A stretch of 50,508 nucleotides of DNA from Lachnospiraceae bacterium (GCA_017561085.1 JAFZDQ010000005.1:1-50508), one strand, 5' to 3'. Numbered from the stretch's first letter, positions 42,290 through 50,508 are shown. Program-made: numbers and translations. The notes: generated by a model from the sequence alone, not told the origin.

Positions 42290-42311
42290 ACCCTTTTATC
42301 CCTTCTGCTCT

Positions 42312-42857
42312 CTAGCGGAATGCCTGATAAGAATCTTTCAGCATCTGTACGGTTTCCGCTTCTCCCAAATCATAATCACCGGTTAAGGTCATACATGCGG
42401 CGCCATGAATAAAAATCCACATTTTCATAAAAAGCTCGCTGGGGTTTCTGCAGCCTTGGGAAGCTGCAGACTGGATTTCCCTGTTTACAAAGCCTTCCCG
42501 GCAATTTACAAGGTCATACATACTTCTTCCAAACCGTTTTTCAGACAAAAAGATGAACTGGAATAATTTTTTATGTTCTGCCGCAAATTTAATATATACA
42601 AGCCCCAAATGTACAAAGGGCGTAACTGTCTGTTTTTGAATATCATGATAAAATGAACTGAAAAAATCACAGGCCCTTACAAATAATTCTTCCGTAAGTT
42701 CCTCCATATTCTTGTAAACACGAAAAATCGGCTGTGTGGAACAATTTGCTTTCGCAGCCAGTTTACGTGCCGTAACCTGCTCAATTCCTTCTTCTTCTAA
42801 AATCAAAAATGCCGCTTTTATAATATCTTCTTTGGTAATAGATTCTTTCCTTGCCAT
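42312..42857 (-). CDS. TetR family transcriptional regulator
   Basis: The 181-residue protein has the N-terminal HTH ITKEDIIKAAFLILEEEG...TARKLAAKANCSTQPIFRVYKNM (residues 7-50, in part) and an all-helical ligand domain with an FIFLSEKR stretch. It starts the operon that runs to cheR. Its promoter has a palindrome at 42916-42929 just after the -10 box, where the protein could repress itself and the whole operon. The AAAAGGAG site fixes the start. The ligand is unknown. Confidence 0.88.
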   Translation of the reverse strand: MARKESITKEDIIKAAFLILEEEGIEQVTARKLAAKANCSTQPIFRVYKNMEELTEELFVRACDFFSSFYHDIQKQTVTPFVHLGLVYIKFAAEHKKLFQFIFLSEKRFGRSMYDLVNCREGFVNREIQSAASQGCRNPSELFMKMWIFIHGAACMTLTGDYDLGEAETVQMLKDSYQAFR

Positions 42858-42915
42858 GACGGTTTCTCCTTTTGTGTAACAACTGACAAAAATAATTTAC
42901 AATCAATCACATCTG

Positions 42916-42929
42916 ATAACATCTGTTAT
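42916..42929. promoter_or_regulatory. Palindromic operator candidate for the TetR-type regulator
   Basis: ATAACA and TGTTAT are exact inverted arms around TC. It starts two bases downstream of the tetR -10 box and lies in the divergent control region shared with the GNAT gene. Confidence 0.55.
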
Positions 42930-42930
42930 T

Positions 42931-42959
42931 ATTCTATAATGATTTCAAAACACTGTCAA
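42931..42959 (-). promoter_or_regulatory. Sigma-A promoter of the tetR-cheR operon
   Basis: A consensus TTGACA (42954-42959) and TAGAAT (42931-42936) are 17 bases apart on the minus strand. A TATAAT at 42935-42940 on the plus strand may serve the divergent GNAT gene, but its -35 box is poor. Confidence 0.72.
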
Positions 42960-43060
42960 CCGAAAATCCTTGCCAATACCTGCAATCCATTGACACATCT
43001 CTTTATTTTTAGTAATCTTTTATCGGAAGAATTCATCAATCATGTTAAAGGAACCTTACT

Positions 43061-43600
43061 ATGCTAAAAGAAACCACAGATAACTTTCATTTTAAACTCA
43101 AAAAAGCGGCTGCCTCAGAGTATGAAGCAGTCGTTCAACTCATACAAACCGTAGTAAAGGAAATGCCAAACAAAGCATGGTTTGCCGCAGACGGCGCCGA
43201 CCACACCCGTATGATGCTCTCTTTAGGGGAAGGAACTGCTTATGTTGCACACTGCCTTGAAACAGACGAAATCGCAGGCGTTTTCCTAACTGTGGTTCCA
43301 GGTGATTCTCCCGAAAACCTGGGAAACGATATTGGACTTAATGAGAATCTCCATCCTTTGGTTGTTCATATGGACGTAGCCTGTGTCCTGCCTAAGTACC
43401 GGGGATACGGTTTACAAAAAAAATTGATGCTGCATGCGGAAGAAATCATGAAAGCCAAAGGCTACCGCTACTTCTGCTGTACCATCCATCCGGAAAACAA
43501 ATATAGCCTAAACAGTGCCACTGCTTTAGGCTATGAAATCCAAACTATATGTGAAAAATACGGCGGTTATCTGCGCGCAGTTTTAATGAAGGAAATCTAA
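43061..43600 (+). CDS. GNAT family N-acetyltransferase
   Basis: The 179-residue protein has the GNAT fold with the acetyl-CoA loop YRGYGLQKKLMLHAEEIMKAKG at about residues 109-130 (motif A, read from RGYGL) and the late Asn/Tyr segment HPENKYSLNSATALGYE. The acceptor is unknown. AAAGGAA lies before the ATG. It is divergent from the tetR-type gene, which might control it. Its last codons form the 5' arm of its terminator. Confidence 0.88.
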   Translation: MLKETTDNFHFKLKKAAASEYEAVVQLIQTVVKEMPNKAWFAADGADHTRMMLSLGEGTAYVAHCLETDEIAGVFLTVVPGDSPENLGNDIGLNENLHPLVVHMDVACVLPKYRGYGLQKKLMLHAEEIMKAKGYRYFCCTIHPENKYSLNSATALGYEIQTICEKYGGYLRAVLMKEI

Positions 43601-43614
43601 GGATTTCCTTCATT
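43585..43614. terminator. Terminator with the GNAT gene stop codon in its loop
   Basis: AATGAAGGAAATC and GATTTCCTTCATT form a perfect 13-bp stem around TAAG, followed by TTGTTTTC. The stop TAA is in the loop, and the 5' arm codes for the last residues Met-Lys-Glu-Ile. It may also stop the converging NYN transcript. Confidence 0.8.
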
Positions 43615-43674
43615 TTGTTTTCTTTATAATCTCTTTTTCTTTTATTTTTCGCTTTCTCTTGCTCTTTTGTTTCG

Positions 43675-44604
43675 CTATTTTTTACGGCGGGCACACTTGC
43701 GCTTATTTGCATCATCAAAAATTTCTACCATCGGAAAGCTTTGGATAAATTTCGAGAACTGGCTGTAACCAAAATCCTTCACGTTAAAATAGGAATACTT
43801 TCCGTGCACCAGATTACTCAGTTCGCTAAGGCCAATCCCCTTACCTGATGAACAGGAAATCACATTAAAAATATATTCTTTGATTTCTTCTCTGGATTTC
43901 TCATTGTCCTTTAAGGATAAGGTCACTACATTCTGGTTCTTCTCAAGGATGAAAAGTCCTGAATCCTCAACAAACTTACTAAGAAGACTATATCCATAGC
44001 TTCTCACGTCAAAGTCAGGATACATATTGACCAAACGGTTACCGACAGAAGCCAGTTCAACGCGTTTCCCTGCATTTTCATTTTCAGTAATGATATTGGT
44101 AATAGCATTATAGATAACATCCCTTCCAATGGTGTTGTCTTTCTTTTCAGAGACATCTCGGTCCGCTTCCTGATTCCCCAGGTTCTCCAGATTCACAAAA
44201 CGGCTGCAGGCCACACGGAACGAACGGGGCGTCTTTTCTTCACCCATACCGATTACTTCCATCCCGGATTCACGGAGTCTGCTTGCAAGACGGGTAAAAT
44301 CTCCATCACTGGACACAAGACAAAAACCATCTACATTCCCCGCATAAAGGATGTCCATGGCATCAATAATGAGTGTGGAATCGGTGGCATTTTTACCGGT
44401 TGTATTGCTAAACTGCTGAACCGGAATTACAGAATTTTCCAGAAGTTCACCGCGCCATTTATTGGCATGGGAGCTGGTAAAATCCCCATAAATTCTTTTG
44501 TACGTGGTAATACCGTAGGTGGATAACTCCTCTAAAATATTAGCGATATATTTGGCTGAAACATTATCAGCATCAATGAGTAGTGCAAAACGTTTATTTT
44601 CCAT
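43675..44604 (-). CDS. NYN domain protein with two LOTUS/OST-HTH domains
   Basis: Residues 1-145 are a NYN (PIN-like) domain of the LabA/limkain type: LLIDADNVS with the first Asp pair, NATDSTLIIDAMD, and VSSDGDFTRLASRLRESG. Two LOTUS/OST-HTH winged helices follow at about 160-235 and 240-300, each with a GYS(L/Q)(L/F)SKF core. The NYN domain is a metal-dependent RNase fold and LOTUS binds RNA, often G-rich. The acidic residues look intact, so activity is plausible. It is a single gene with a GGAG site and its own promoter. Confidence 0.88.
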   Translation of the reverse strand: MENKRFALLIDADNVSAKYIANILEELSTYGITTYKRIYGDFTSSHANKWRGELLENSVIPVQQFSNTTGKNATDSTLIIDAMDILYAGNVDGFCLVSSDGDFTRLASRLRESGMEVIGMGEEKTPRSFRVACSRFVNLENLGNQEADRDVSEKKDNTIGRDVIYNAITNIITENENAGKRVELASVGNRLVNMYPDFDVRSYGYSLLSKFVEDSGLFILEKNQNVVTLSLKDNEKSREEIKEYIFNVISCSSGKGIGLSELSNLVHGKYSYFNVKDFGYSQFSKFIQSFPMVEIFDDANKRKCARRKK

Positions 44605-44630
44605 ATTTTCTTTCTCCTGTTACTATTTTC

Positions 44631-44659
44631 ATTATATGTTTTCACGGCAATTTCCGCAA
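44631..44659 (-). promoter_or_regulatory. Sigma-A promoter of the NYN gene
   Basis: TTGCGG (44654-44659) and a consensus TATAAT (44631-44636) are 17 bases apart on the minus strand. Confidence 0.65.
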
Positions 44660-44700
44660 TAAAAACATGAAAAAGAAATCGCATACATATGCGCAAAAAA

Positions 44701-44726
44701 TGGCCTGAGGCATATGCCTCAGGCCA
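44701..44726. terminator. Terminator of the xylanase gene
   Basis: TGGCCTGAGGCAT and ATGCCTCAGGCCA form a perfect 26-base palindrome, flanked by AAAAAA on the left, which gives a U-run on the minus strand. It lies 22 bases after the xylanase stop. Confidence 0.85.
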
Positions 44727-44748
44727 TTAAAAAACTTAGTTTATTACA

Positions 44749-47700
44749 TTAGTTGAATAAACCGGAGAAGAAATCTGTCAAGGAGAATCCTTTTGCTTTA
44801 ATAGTAAACTTAGCGGTTACGGTTCCTGTATAGTTACCTGTACCTTCGATTACTACTGTAGCCTTAGTTGATTTTACAACGTTGTTATCAAAACTATCAG
44901 CTACGATTGCATAGTCTTCAGCCTTAAGAGTTGTCTTACCAATCTTTACAGAGGTAATCTGATCTTCTTCGAATGTTACTTCGCTTCCGGTATAACCCTG
45001 AGCTTTGATTGTAACTTTTGCACTTGCGATGCTAGCGGGTACTACTGTGTATTCGCCAACAATACTGGAGCCTGCATAGTTACCAGCACCTGTTACAGTT
45101 ACAAGAATAACTGTACCAGCGGGAACCTTATCATTCTTAGCAACGGTTGTTCCTGCAGTTTTAACAACGGGAGCACCATCCTTCACATTAAGTAATGTGG
45201 TGTCTTCTTTATAAGTATACTTAAAGGTTGCAGAGTAGTCTGTCTTAGCCTTAAGAGCCTTGCCGTTTACGTCTACAAGTTTCACTGTAGTCTTATTAAC
45301 CTTACCTGCAGGGTTAAATGCGATATCCTTAGTAGTAATTTCTGCTACTGCGATATCCTGTTTTTCGATTGAGAACTTCTGGGTAATAGTTCCCTTGTAG
45401 TATCCAATACCCTTAACGGTAATTGTAGGAGCCTTCTTAGCAGTTGCTGCAGCTGCCTTAGTAGCATTAGCATAGGTTACCTTGTAATCTTTACCCTCTA
45501 CGAGTGCTACACCATCAAAGAGAACTTCTACTGCGGGCTTCACGCCACCCTTTTCATACTTAACAGTATTGTTTTCAGGCATATCGTAGTTAACTACAAT
45601 CTTCTTATCTTCTGCTGCTACGTTCTTTTCGGAGATATCGTACGGATCATCATCGATAACGAATGTTACGGTGAATTCACCTTCGAAGTTTCCTTTACCC
45701 TTGATAACGATATCATAGGTTCCGCCATTCTTGTATGCACCTTTACCAGTTGTAGGATAGCTTACAGTAAAGTCGGTATCTTTCTTCAGAGCCTTGCCAT
45801 TGAATGTAACAACGGGAACGGGCTTCTGAACTTTGTTTGTCTTGTTAACAACGATTGTATCGTCGATTTCAAGACTATTTACATTAACTTTCTTGATATC
45901 GAATTTAACTACTACTTTGCTTTCATAGTTGCCGATACCTGTGATAGTAGCTGTAGGAGCTTTTTTAGCTGTAGATGCAGCTGCTTTCACGTTGTTAGCA
46001 TAAGTCACCTTATAATCGGTACCTTCTACTAACTTCTTCTTGCCATCAAATACATTGAATGTAGGTTTGATTGCGCTGCCTGTATATTCGAATGTACGGT
46101 CTGCAATCTTACCATCCTTCACACCACTAATCCAAAGTGCTTCAGGAATATCTTCTGCTGTACTACCGATAGGAAGGTCGTCTGTATCAACGTCGCCTAA
46201 TGCAGGATCCTTTTCAGGAGCTACTACTTCGTCAGCTAATAATGTAACTGTACCGAATACTTTAGAGGTTGACCAACCGGAACCTGATGTATCATACCAG
46301 CTCATGGTACCGATACGTCCACCCTTTTCAGCATCGTTAATCTGGAATTCCAGACCAACCTTATCGCCAGCTTCAGGAGTGATATGAGTCCACTTGAATG
46401 CAGTTTCAAGTACATAACCGCCTTCTACTACTCTGGTTGCAGACTGAAGGTTTTCAGCGGAGCTGTTTGTACCAAATGTCTGTTCATTCTTGAAGTTAAC
46501 TCTGTACTGATGTGTATCAGCTTCATAGCCGTCAGCTTTATTGTTGTTTTCATCGATAAACACTTCGATGGAGTCTTTTGCATGCACTTCTGCTGCTGTA
46601 TCGTCAAGAACTTCGTCCTTTACTTCATAGAATGCATACAGATATTCTTCATCCCACATGAACTTCGCAGTACCGGATGCTTTCGCTTTGCCTTCACCTG
46701 CGCTGATTGTCATAGGAATTGCTTCTGCGCCTAACCAAAGTGCATCTAACTTACCATCGATGGTAGCTGTACCCTTCTTGATGGTTGCATAAGGCTTCAT
46801 AATAGCTTCTGCATAGAATACGCTGGTGGTTGCCTGAGTTTCTTTCTTGTCATTAAATACGCCAATTGCACCATTGTTGGAAATTGCAATATCAAAGCTG
46901 AATTTCTTGGTAATTGCTGTTTCCATATCAATGTTGATAACGGTTTCATAACCGGTTTCTGTAGAAATTACACCTTCTGCGTTACGAGCTACGGTAACTT
47001 TAGCATAGTCACCTTCAGCCTTCTTCATTTCTTCATCAATATAAACTGTGATTGTATCGTTTGCACCATCATCTGTTGCATCTTCAACGTTCACTTTGAT
47101 GGAAAGACCATTTTCGTTCCATACGGGAATGAAGCTTCCGGATACATCTGCATCAGAAATCACATAAGTGTTTCCGTCTGCAAAGGAATTTGCTACTAAC
47201 TGCTGGTTAACAGTTACATCCTGAGTTGCAGGATCAAGTTTTTCAGCATCCATAAATGCCCAGTAAGCAGGTTTAGCTTTTGCAACATAATCTTCAACGA
47301 AGAATAATAAAGGAGCATGTGCGCCGCCTGAAGAGCCGCCGCCTACATTACCCTGGCTCTGTAACCAAGAGGTTTCATCTGTGATACCCCACATAGTGAT
47401 ACCACCAACACAACCGGGTGTTTCCTGTTCTAACATTCTGTATGCATCAAAGATTTCTTTAAATCTCCATGCCTGTTTCGCATGTTCGTTCTTAAGAGTA
47501 GCTGCTGTTCCGTCATAGCTTGAACTTCTCTTAACATCAAGCTCGGTCATCTGAACGTTACCCTGCTTGCCATCATTACCTTCTGCGCTTAATGCTGCGA
47601 GATACTTCTTAGCAGCTGCCATAATCTGGTTAGCAGTAGGATCTGCATAGTTGTGATGTGCCTGCATACCTACACCATCAATTCTGGTAGGTAATTCTGC

Positions 47701-50508
47701 ATCGCTTTCATGGCTTGTAATCTTAGTAACTAATGCTGCGATACCGGATGCTTTAGGTTCATTAGAATCATTGTAATCATTGTAGTATAACTGAATGTTT
47801 GCAGGAGCATACTTGTTTGCATAACGGAATGCATTTACGATATATTCATCACTTTCATCTCCGTATACTGCAGCCCAACTGGAACTGTCAGAAGCTTTAC
47901 GAGGCTTACCTGTACCATCGCTCATTGCTTCGTTAACAACGTCCCAACCGTAGAATAAATCTGCTGCTGTGGTTCCATCTTCATATACTACACCCTTATA
48001 ATGGTCAAATACGTCTTTAATATACTCTTCCAGACGCTTATTCATTACATCAGGTTTAACATAAGGCTTGCTTGCATCATAATCTTCATGGAAGAACCAT
48101 TCAGGAGTCTGTGAATGCCATACAAGCACGTGACCTCTGATCTTAAAGTTTACATCATCGTTAAGATCTTCGTCATTCCATTTTTTGATCATAGCCATCA
48201 TATTATCAGCTACGCCAAAGTTCAAAGTAGGATAACCATCTTCACCGATATTGGGTGTTCCACCAAGAGTGATGTCAGGTTTCTGTTCATTTTCAAAGGT
48301 AATTGCATTGAAGTGCTTCTTTGCAAGTGCCTGTAAATAATCATATGTAATGGTTCCGTTACCAAGACATGTACCAGCGATAGCATCATCACCGAATGCG
48401 CCTGTGATAGCGGTCTTCCAACCAACTAAATCTTCTTCGATTGTAGTCTTGGGTTTCATGATTTCTGTCATGGAAACGCCGGTTACATAGTAGTCACCCT
48501 TAACGCACTGACTTCCACCAGCAATATCACCATAAGCTGTACCCTGTTCTACAAAACGGATAACTACTTTTTCAATTGCACCGGAATCAGTCACGTTAAA
48601 TGTACCGGAGAACTTCGTCCATACACCAGGCTCTAATGTCTTACTAAGGTTACCGCTAATCTGAGAAGAATAAGAACCAAGATATTTGGTTTCTCCCTGA
48701 GCGGTTACTAAATAAGGAGCAAAATCAAGTACTCTCTGGTTTGCAGGAGCATCTTTGTAATCTTCTGCGTCGAGCATAGCGTAGAATTCTACTTTGTATT
48801 CGGAGCCGATTTTAACATTTGCTGTAATATCCTGTGCAAGGAATTCATGTCTTGCATCCTGTTTACCGTCTTCACTCTTCCATTCTGCATCTCTGTCTAC
48901 TTTACCATATGTAGTAATCTCAGTATCAGCAATAGGAGTTTCGCTGGTTACTGAAGATAATGTTGCATGGCTAAGAGCGGAATTCCATACGGAAAGGTCG
49001 CCATCTGCTTCAAAGTAAGGATTTACGATAATATTTTCACCATAAGTGATTAAAGAACCACCACCGGATGCCTTCATGTTAAATGTAATGCTATCAATCT
49101 TAAGTGTCGGGAAATCTGATGCTGCCATAGACATAACTGCAACGTATCCGATTCCACTCTGGGAACCTTCAGGAATTACCTGTACGGGATTTCCATAAAT
49201 AGCAGGTTCGCCGGTAAGACCGGCACCATACTTATCGGATGCAAATGTATCTGCTGCAAATACCTTAAATGCAAATGAGCTTGTTGCATCAGAGGTATTG
49301 AAAGTGATTTTTTCAATGGTTCTGCCTGATACTACTTCAGGAAGTTCAAAGAATACTGCCTGATACTGTCCATTATTTGTAATGGTAGCTGCACCGGCTT
49401 CATCAATCTCTACTGTTGCACCACTTGCATCTGCTACTGTAATCGCATCTTCTCCTGCAAAGGTAAGTGTTAATTCAGTAGGAAGAACAACTGCACATTC
49501 AAACGAAATGCTGTCAATCTTAATGGTCGGGAAATCTGATGCTGCCATAGACATAACTGCAACGTATCCGATTCCGCTCTGGGACTCTGCGGGAATTACC
49601 TGTACGGGATTACCATAAATAGCAGGTTCTCCGGTAAGACCAGCACCATATTTGTCGGATGCAAATGTATCAGCTGCAAATACTTTAAATGCGAATGAAC
49701 TTGTTGCATCTTCTGTATTGAAAGTAACTTTCTGAATTTCTCTGGTTGTTAATGACTCAGGAAGTTCAAAGAATACTGCCTGATACTGTCCATTATTTGT
49801 AATAGTTGCTGCGCCTGCATCATCAATATCTACTGTAGCGCCGCTTGCATCTGCAACTGCAATAGCTTCTTCACCAGCAAAGGTTAAAGTGATAGTTTCT
49901 GTTGCTGCAGGTTCTGCGGGCGCATCAGGAGTAGGCTTAGGTGTGGGAGCGGGTTTTTCAGGCATATCTTCTGCGCCTAAAGTGAACTTAACGCCACTAA
50001 CTGCAACAGTATTTTCGCCTTCTGCCATATTCATGATACCAAAAGCACCAACACGATATTCAGCTTCTTCCATAAGGCCATAATTCTTAGGAGTCTGCTC
50101 ACCGGTACCATCAGCATTATTATACAGTTTCAGAGCTACGCCTTCGCCTTCTGCTAATACTAATTCAACCTTAGTTACTTTAGCAGCATCTAAATCTTCA
50201 GGGAAAGCATAGAAGATTTCAGCAAACTGTGCTTCATAAACGATAGTATTCACACCGTCTACTACTTCATTGGTATTCTGATAACCATTAATCTTGTCCC
50301 AACCTGTAAAGTCGTAAGTAACTACTGTTTCTTCAGCAGGTTCTTCTGTGGGTTCCTCTGTTGCTTCTGCGGAAGGTTCCTCTGTTGCTTCTGCGGAAGG
50401 TTCTTCTGTTGCTTCTGCAGAAGGTTCTTCTGTTGCTTCTGCGGAAGGTTCCTCTGTAGCTTCAGGTTCCTCTGTAGGAGCTTCTGTAGCTTCAGGTTCC
50501 TCTGTAGG
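44749..50508 (-). CDS. Modular GH10 endo-1,4-beta-xylanase, 5' end outside the window
   Basis: At least 1919 residues are visible, and the frame stays open to the right edge, so the start and signal peptide are missing. In order: a PSAEATEE-type repeat linker (50350-50508), a diverged beta module (about 49980-50330), two near-identical beta modules (49503-49893 and 49083-49475), a CBM22-like domain (about 48480-49045), the GH10 barrel (about 47230-48460), two CBM9-type domains (about 46900-47220, weak; and 46240-46790, clear), and five Ig-like repeats (44760-46120) with the DYKVTYAN and GIGNY patterns. GH10 catalysis is supported by Glu in WDVVNEA (codon 47929-47931, acid/base) and in QMTELDVK (47542-47544, nucleophile). 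No sortase motif or membrane helix ends the protein. It would cut xylan outside the cell; the C-terminal repeats may hold it to the wall. Confidence 0.93.
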   Translation of the reverse strand, partial: PTEEPEATEAPTEEPEATEEPSAEATEEPSAEATEEPSAEATEEPSAEATEEPTEEPAEETVVTYDFTGWDKINGYQNTNEVVDGVNTIVYEAQFAEIFYAFPEDLDAAKVTKVELVLAEGEGVALKLYNNADGTGEQTPKNYGLMEEAEYRVGAFGIMNMAEGENTVAVSGVKFTLGAEDMPEKPAPTPKPTPDAPAEPAATETITLTFAGEEAIAVADASGATVDIDDAGAATITNNGQYQAVFFELPESLTTREIQKVTFNTEDATSSFAFKVFAADTFASDKYGAGLTGEPAIYGNPVQVIPAESQSGIGYVAVMSMAASDFPTIKIDSISFECAVVLPTELTLTFAGEDAITVADASGATVEIDEAGAATITNNGQYQAVFFELPEVVSGRTIEKITFNTSDATSSFAFKVFAADTFASDKYGAGLTGEPAIYGNPVQVIPEGSQSGIGYVAVMSMAASDFPTLKIDSITFNMKASGGGSLITYGENIIVNPYFEADGDLSVWNSALSHATLSSVTSETPIADTEITTYGKVDRDAEWKSEDGKQDARHEFLAQDITANVKIGSEYKVEFYAMLDAEDYKDAPANQRVLDFAPYLVTAQGETKYLGSYSSQISGNLSKTLEPGVWTKFSGTFNVTDSGAIEKVVIRFVEQGTAYGDIAGGSQCVKGDYYVTGVSMTEIMKPKTTIEEDLVGWKTAITGAFGDDAIAGTCLGNGTITYDYLQALAKKHFNAITFENEQKPDITLGGTPNIGEDGYPTLNFGVADNMMAMIKKWNDEDLNDDVNFKIRGHVLVWHSQTPEWFFHEDYDASKPYVKPDVMNKRLEEYIKDVFDHYKGVVYEDGTTAADLFYGWDVVNEAMSDGTGKPRKASDSSSWAAVYGDESDEYIVNAFRYANKYAPANIQLYYNDYNDSNEPKASGIAALVTKITSHESDAELPTRIDGVGMQAHHNYADPTANQIMAAAKKYLAALSAEGNDGKQGNVQMTELDVKRSSSYDGTAATLKNEHAKQAWRFKEIFDAYRMLEQETPGCVGGITMWGITDETSWLQSQGNVGGGSSGGAHAPLLFFVEDYVAKAKPAYWAFMDAEKLDPATQDVTVNQQLVANSFADGNTYVISDADVSGSFIPVWNENGLSIKVNVEDATDDGANDTITVYIDEEMKKAEGDYAKVTVARNAEGVISTETGYETVINIDMETAITKKFSFDIAISNNGAIGVFNDKKETQATTSVFYAEAIMKPYATIKKGTATIDGKLDALWLGAEAIPMTISAGEGKAKASGTAKFMWDEEYLYAFYEVKDEVLDDTAAEVHAKDSIEVFIDENNNKADGYEADTHQYRVNFKNEQTFGTNSSAENLQSATRVVEGGYVLETAFKWTHITPEAGDKVGLEFQINDAEKGGRIGTMSWYDTSGSGWSTSKVFGTVTLLADEVVAPEKDPALGDVDTDDLPIGSTAEDIPEALWISGVKDGKIADRTFEYTGSAIKPTFNVFDGKKKLVEGTDYKVTYANNVKAAASTAKKAPTATITGIGNYESKVVVKFDIKKVNVNSLEIDDTIVVNKTNKVQKPVPVVTFNGKALKKDTDFTVSYPTTGKGAYKNGGTYDIVIKGKGNFEGEFTVTFVIDDDPYDISEKNVAAEDKKIVVNYDMPENNTVKYEKGGVKPAVEVLFDGVALVEGKDYKVTYANATKAAAATAKKAPTITVKGIGYYKGTITQKFSIEKQDIAVAEITTKDIAFNPAGKVNKTTVKLVDVNGKALKAKTDYSATFKYTYKEDTTLLNVKDGAPVVKTAGTTVAKNDKVPAGTVILVTVTGAGNYAGSSIVGEYTVVPASIASAKVTIKAQGYTGSEVTFEEDQITSVKIGKTTLKAEDYAIVADSFDNNVVKSTKATVVIEGTGNYTGTVTAKFTIKAKGFSLTDFFSGLFN
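49083..49893 (-). repeat. Tandem duplication of a beta module within the xylanase gene
   Basis: Positions 49083-49475 repeat at 49503-49893 with an offset of 420 bases and few differences. Both encode a block with NNGQYQAVFFELPE, SDKYGAGLTGEPAIYGNP and GIGYVAVMSMAASDFP. The DNA similarity points to a recent duplication or ongoing gene conversion. Confidence 0.9.
50351..50508 (-). repeat. 24-base coding tandem repeat in the xylanase linker
   Basis: Four 24-base units at 50351-50446 each encode Pro-Ser-Ala-Glu-Ala-Thr-Glu-Glu on the minus strand, followed by shorter PEATEEP and PTEEP variants to the right edge. The window ends inside the array, so the copy number is unknown. Confidence 0.9.

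Noticed and set aside
43615-43680. Pyrimidine-rich tract between the GNAT and NYN genes
   Set aside because: It is only a T/C-rich gap after a terminator, with no repeat unit or structure that I can support.
46040-46734. Open frames on the plus strand opposite the xylanase gene
   Set aside because: They are antisense shadows of a repetitive, GC-biased coding region and have no ribosome site or recognisable domain.
50351-50446. Short regular repeats resembling a CRISPR array
   Set aside because: The units are adjacent with no spacers, are 24 bases long and stay in the xylanase reading frame.

Overview
The window looks like a chromosomal segment from an anaerobic, spore-lineage Firmicute, most likely a gut or rumen member of the Lachnospiraceae. 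The evidence is the complete Rnf complex (rnfCDGEAB) with its ApbE flavin transferase, SpoIID- and SleB-type cell wall proteins, a T-box-controlled pheST operon, a Clostridia-type ispH/S1 gene pair, an ATP-type PEP carboxykinase, and a very large modular GH10 xylanase. Nearly all genes are on the minus strand. I found no phage, insertion sequence, CRISPR array, tRNA or rRNA gene.

Layout. 1-5.1 kb: leuS (entering from the left edge and interrupted by an in-frame TGA beside conserved residues), a methyltransferase and an EF-G paralogue with an altered G3 motif. 5.2-12.5 kb: one operon, T-box-pheS-pheT-M18 aminopeptidase-queA-pilZ-vanZ, closed by a terminator that overlaps the last codons. 12.5-16.2 kb: a BrkB-type membrane protein, a SpoIID-domain protein and a probable 6S RNA. 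16.2-19.7 kb: divergent pckA and citrate synthase sharing a control region with repeated TTGCGATAA sites. 19.7-25.4 kb: thrC with a REC-degenerate GGDEF protein, a SleB hydrolase, an AP2-(HNH-like)-AP2 protein and a GH25-fold protein lacking its catalytic acids. 25.5-32.5 kb: apbE facing the rnfCDGEAB operon, which ends in a ferredoxin-type aldo/keto reductase. 32.7-36.4 kb: a YprB-like exonuclease, galK and sstT. 36.5-42.9 kb: a seven-gene operon tetR-rpiR-FAD oxidoreductase-cmk-ispH-rpsA-cheR. 43.0-44.6 kb: a GNAT acetyltransferase and a NYN/LOTUS protein. 44.7-50.5 kb: the xylanase, whose 5' end lies beyond the window inside a 24-base tandem repeat.

Functional themes. Energy metabolism is represented by Rnf (ferredoxin:NAD+ oxidoreduction coupled to ion transport), with ApbE to attach FMN to RnfD and RnfG, and by the PEP/oxaloacetate/citrate node. 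Translation and tRNA functions (leuS, pheST, queA, rpsA, EF-G-like) are interleaved with cell-surface functions. Cyclic-di-GMP-type signalling appears as a PilZ protein with intact binding motifs and a GGDEF protein that has lost its active site.

The least explained signal is a three-copy intergenic repeat near 2.8, 12.15 and 16.1 kb. Its two hairpins keep their pairing while changing sequence, conserved GC-rich blocks lie between them, and each copy sits just downstream of an intrinsic terminator.
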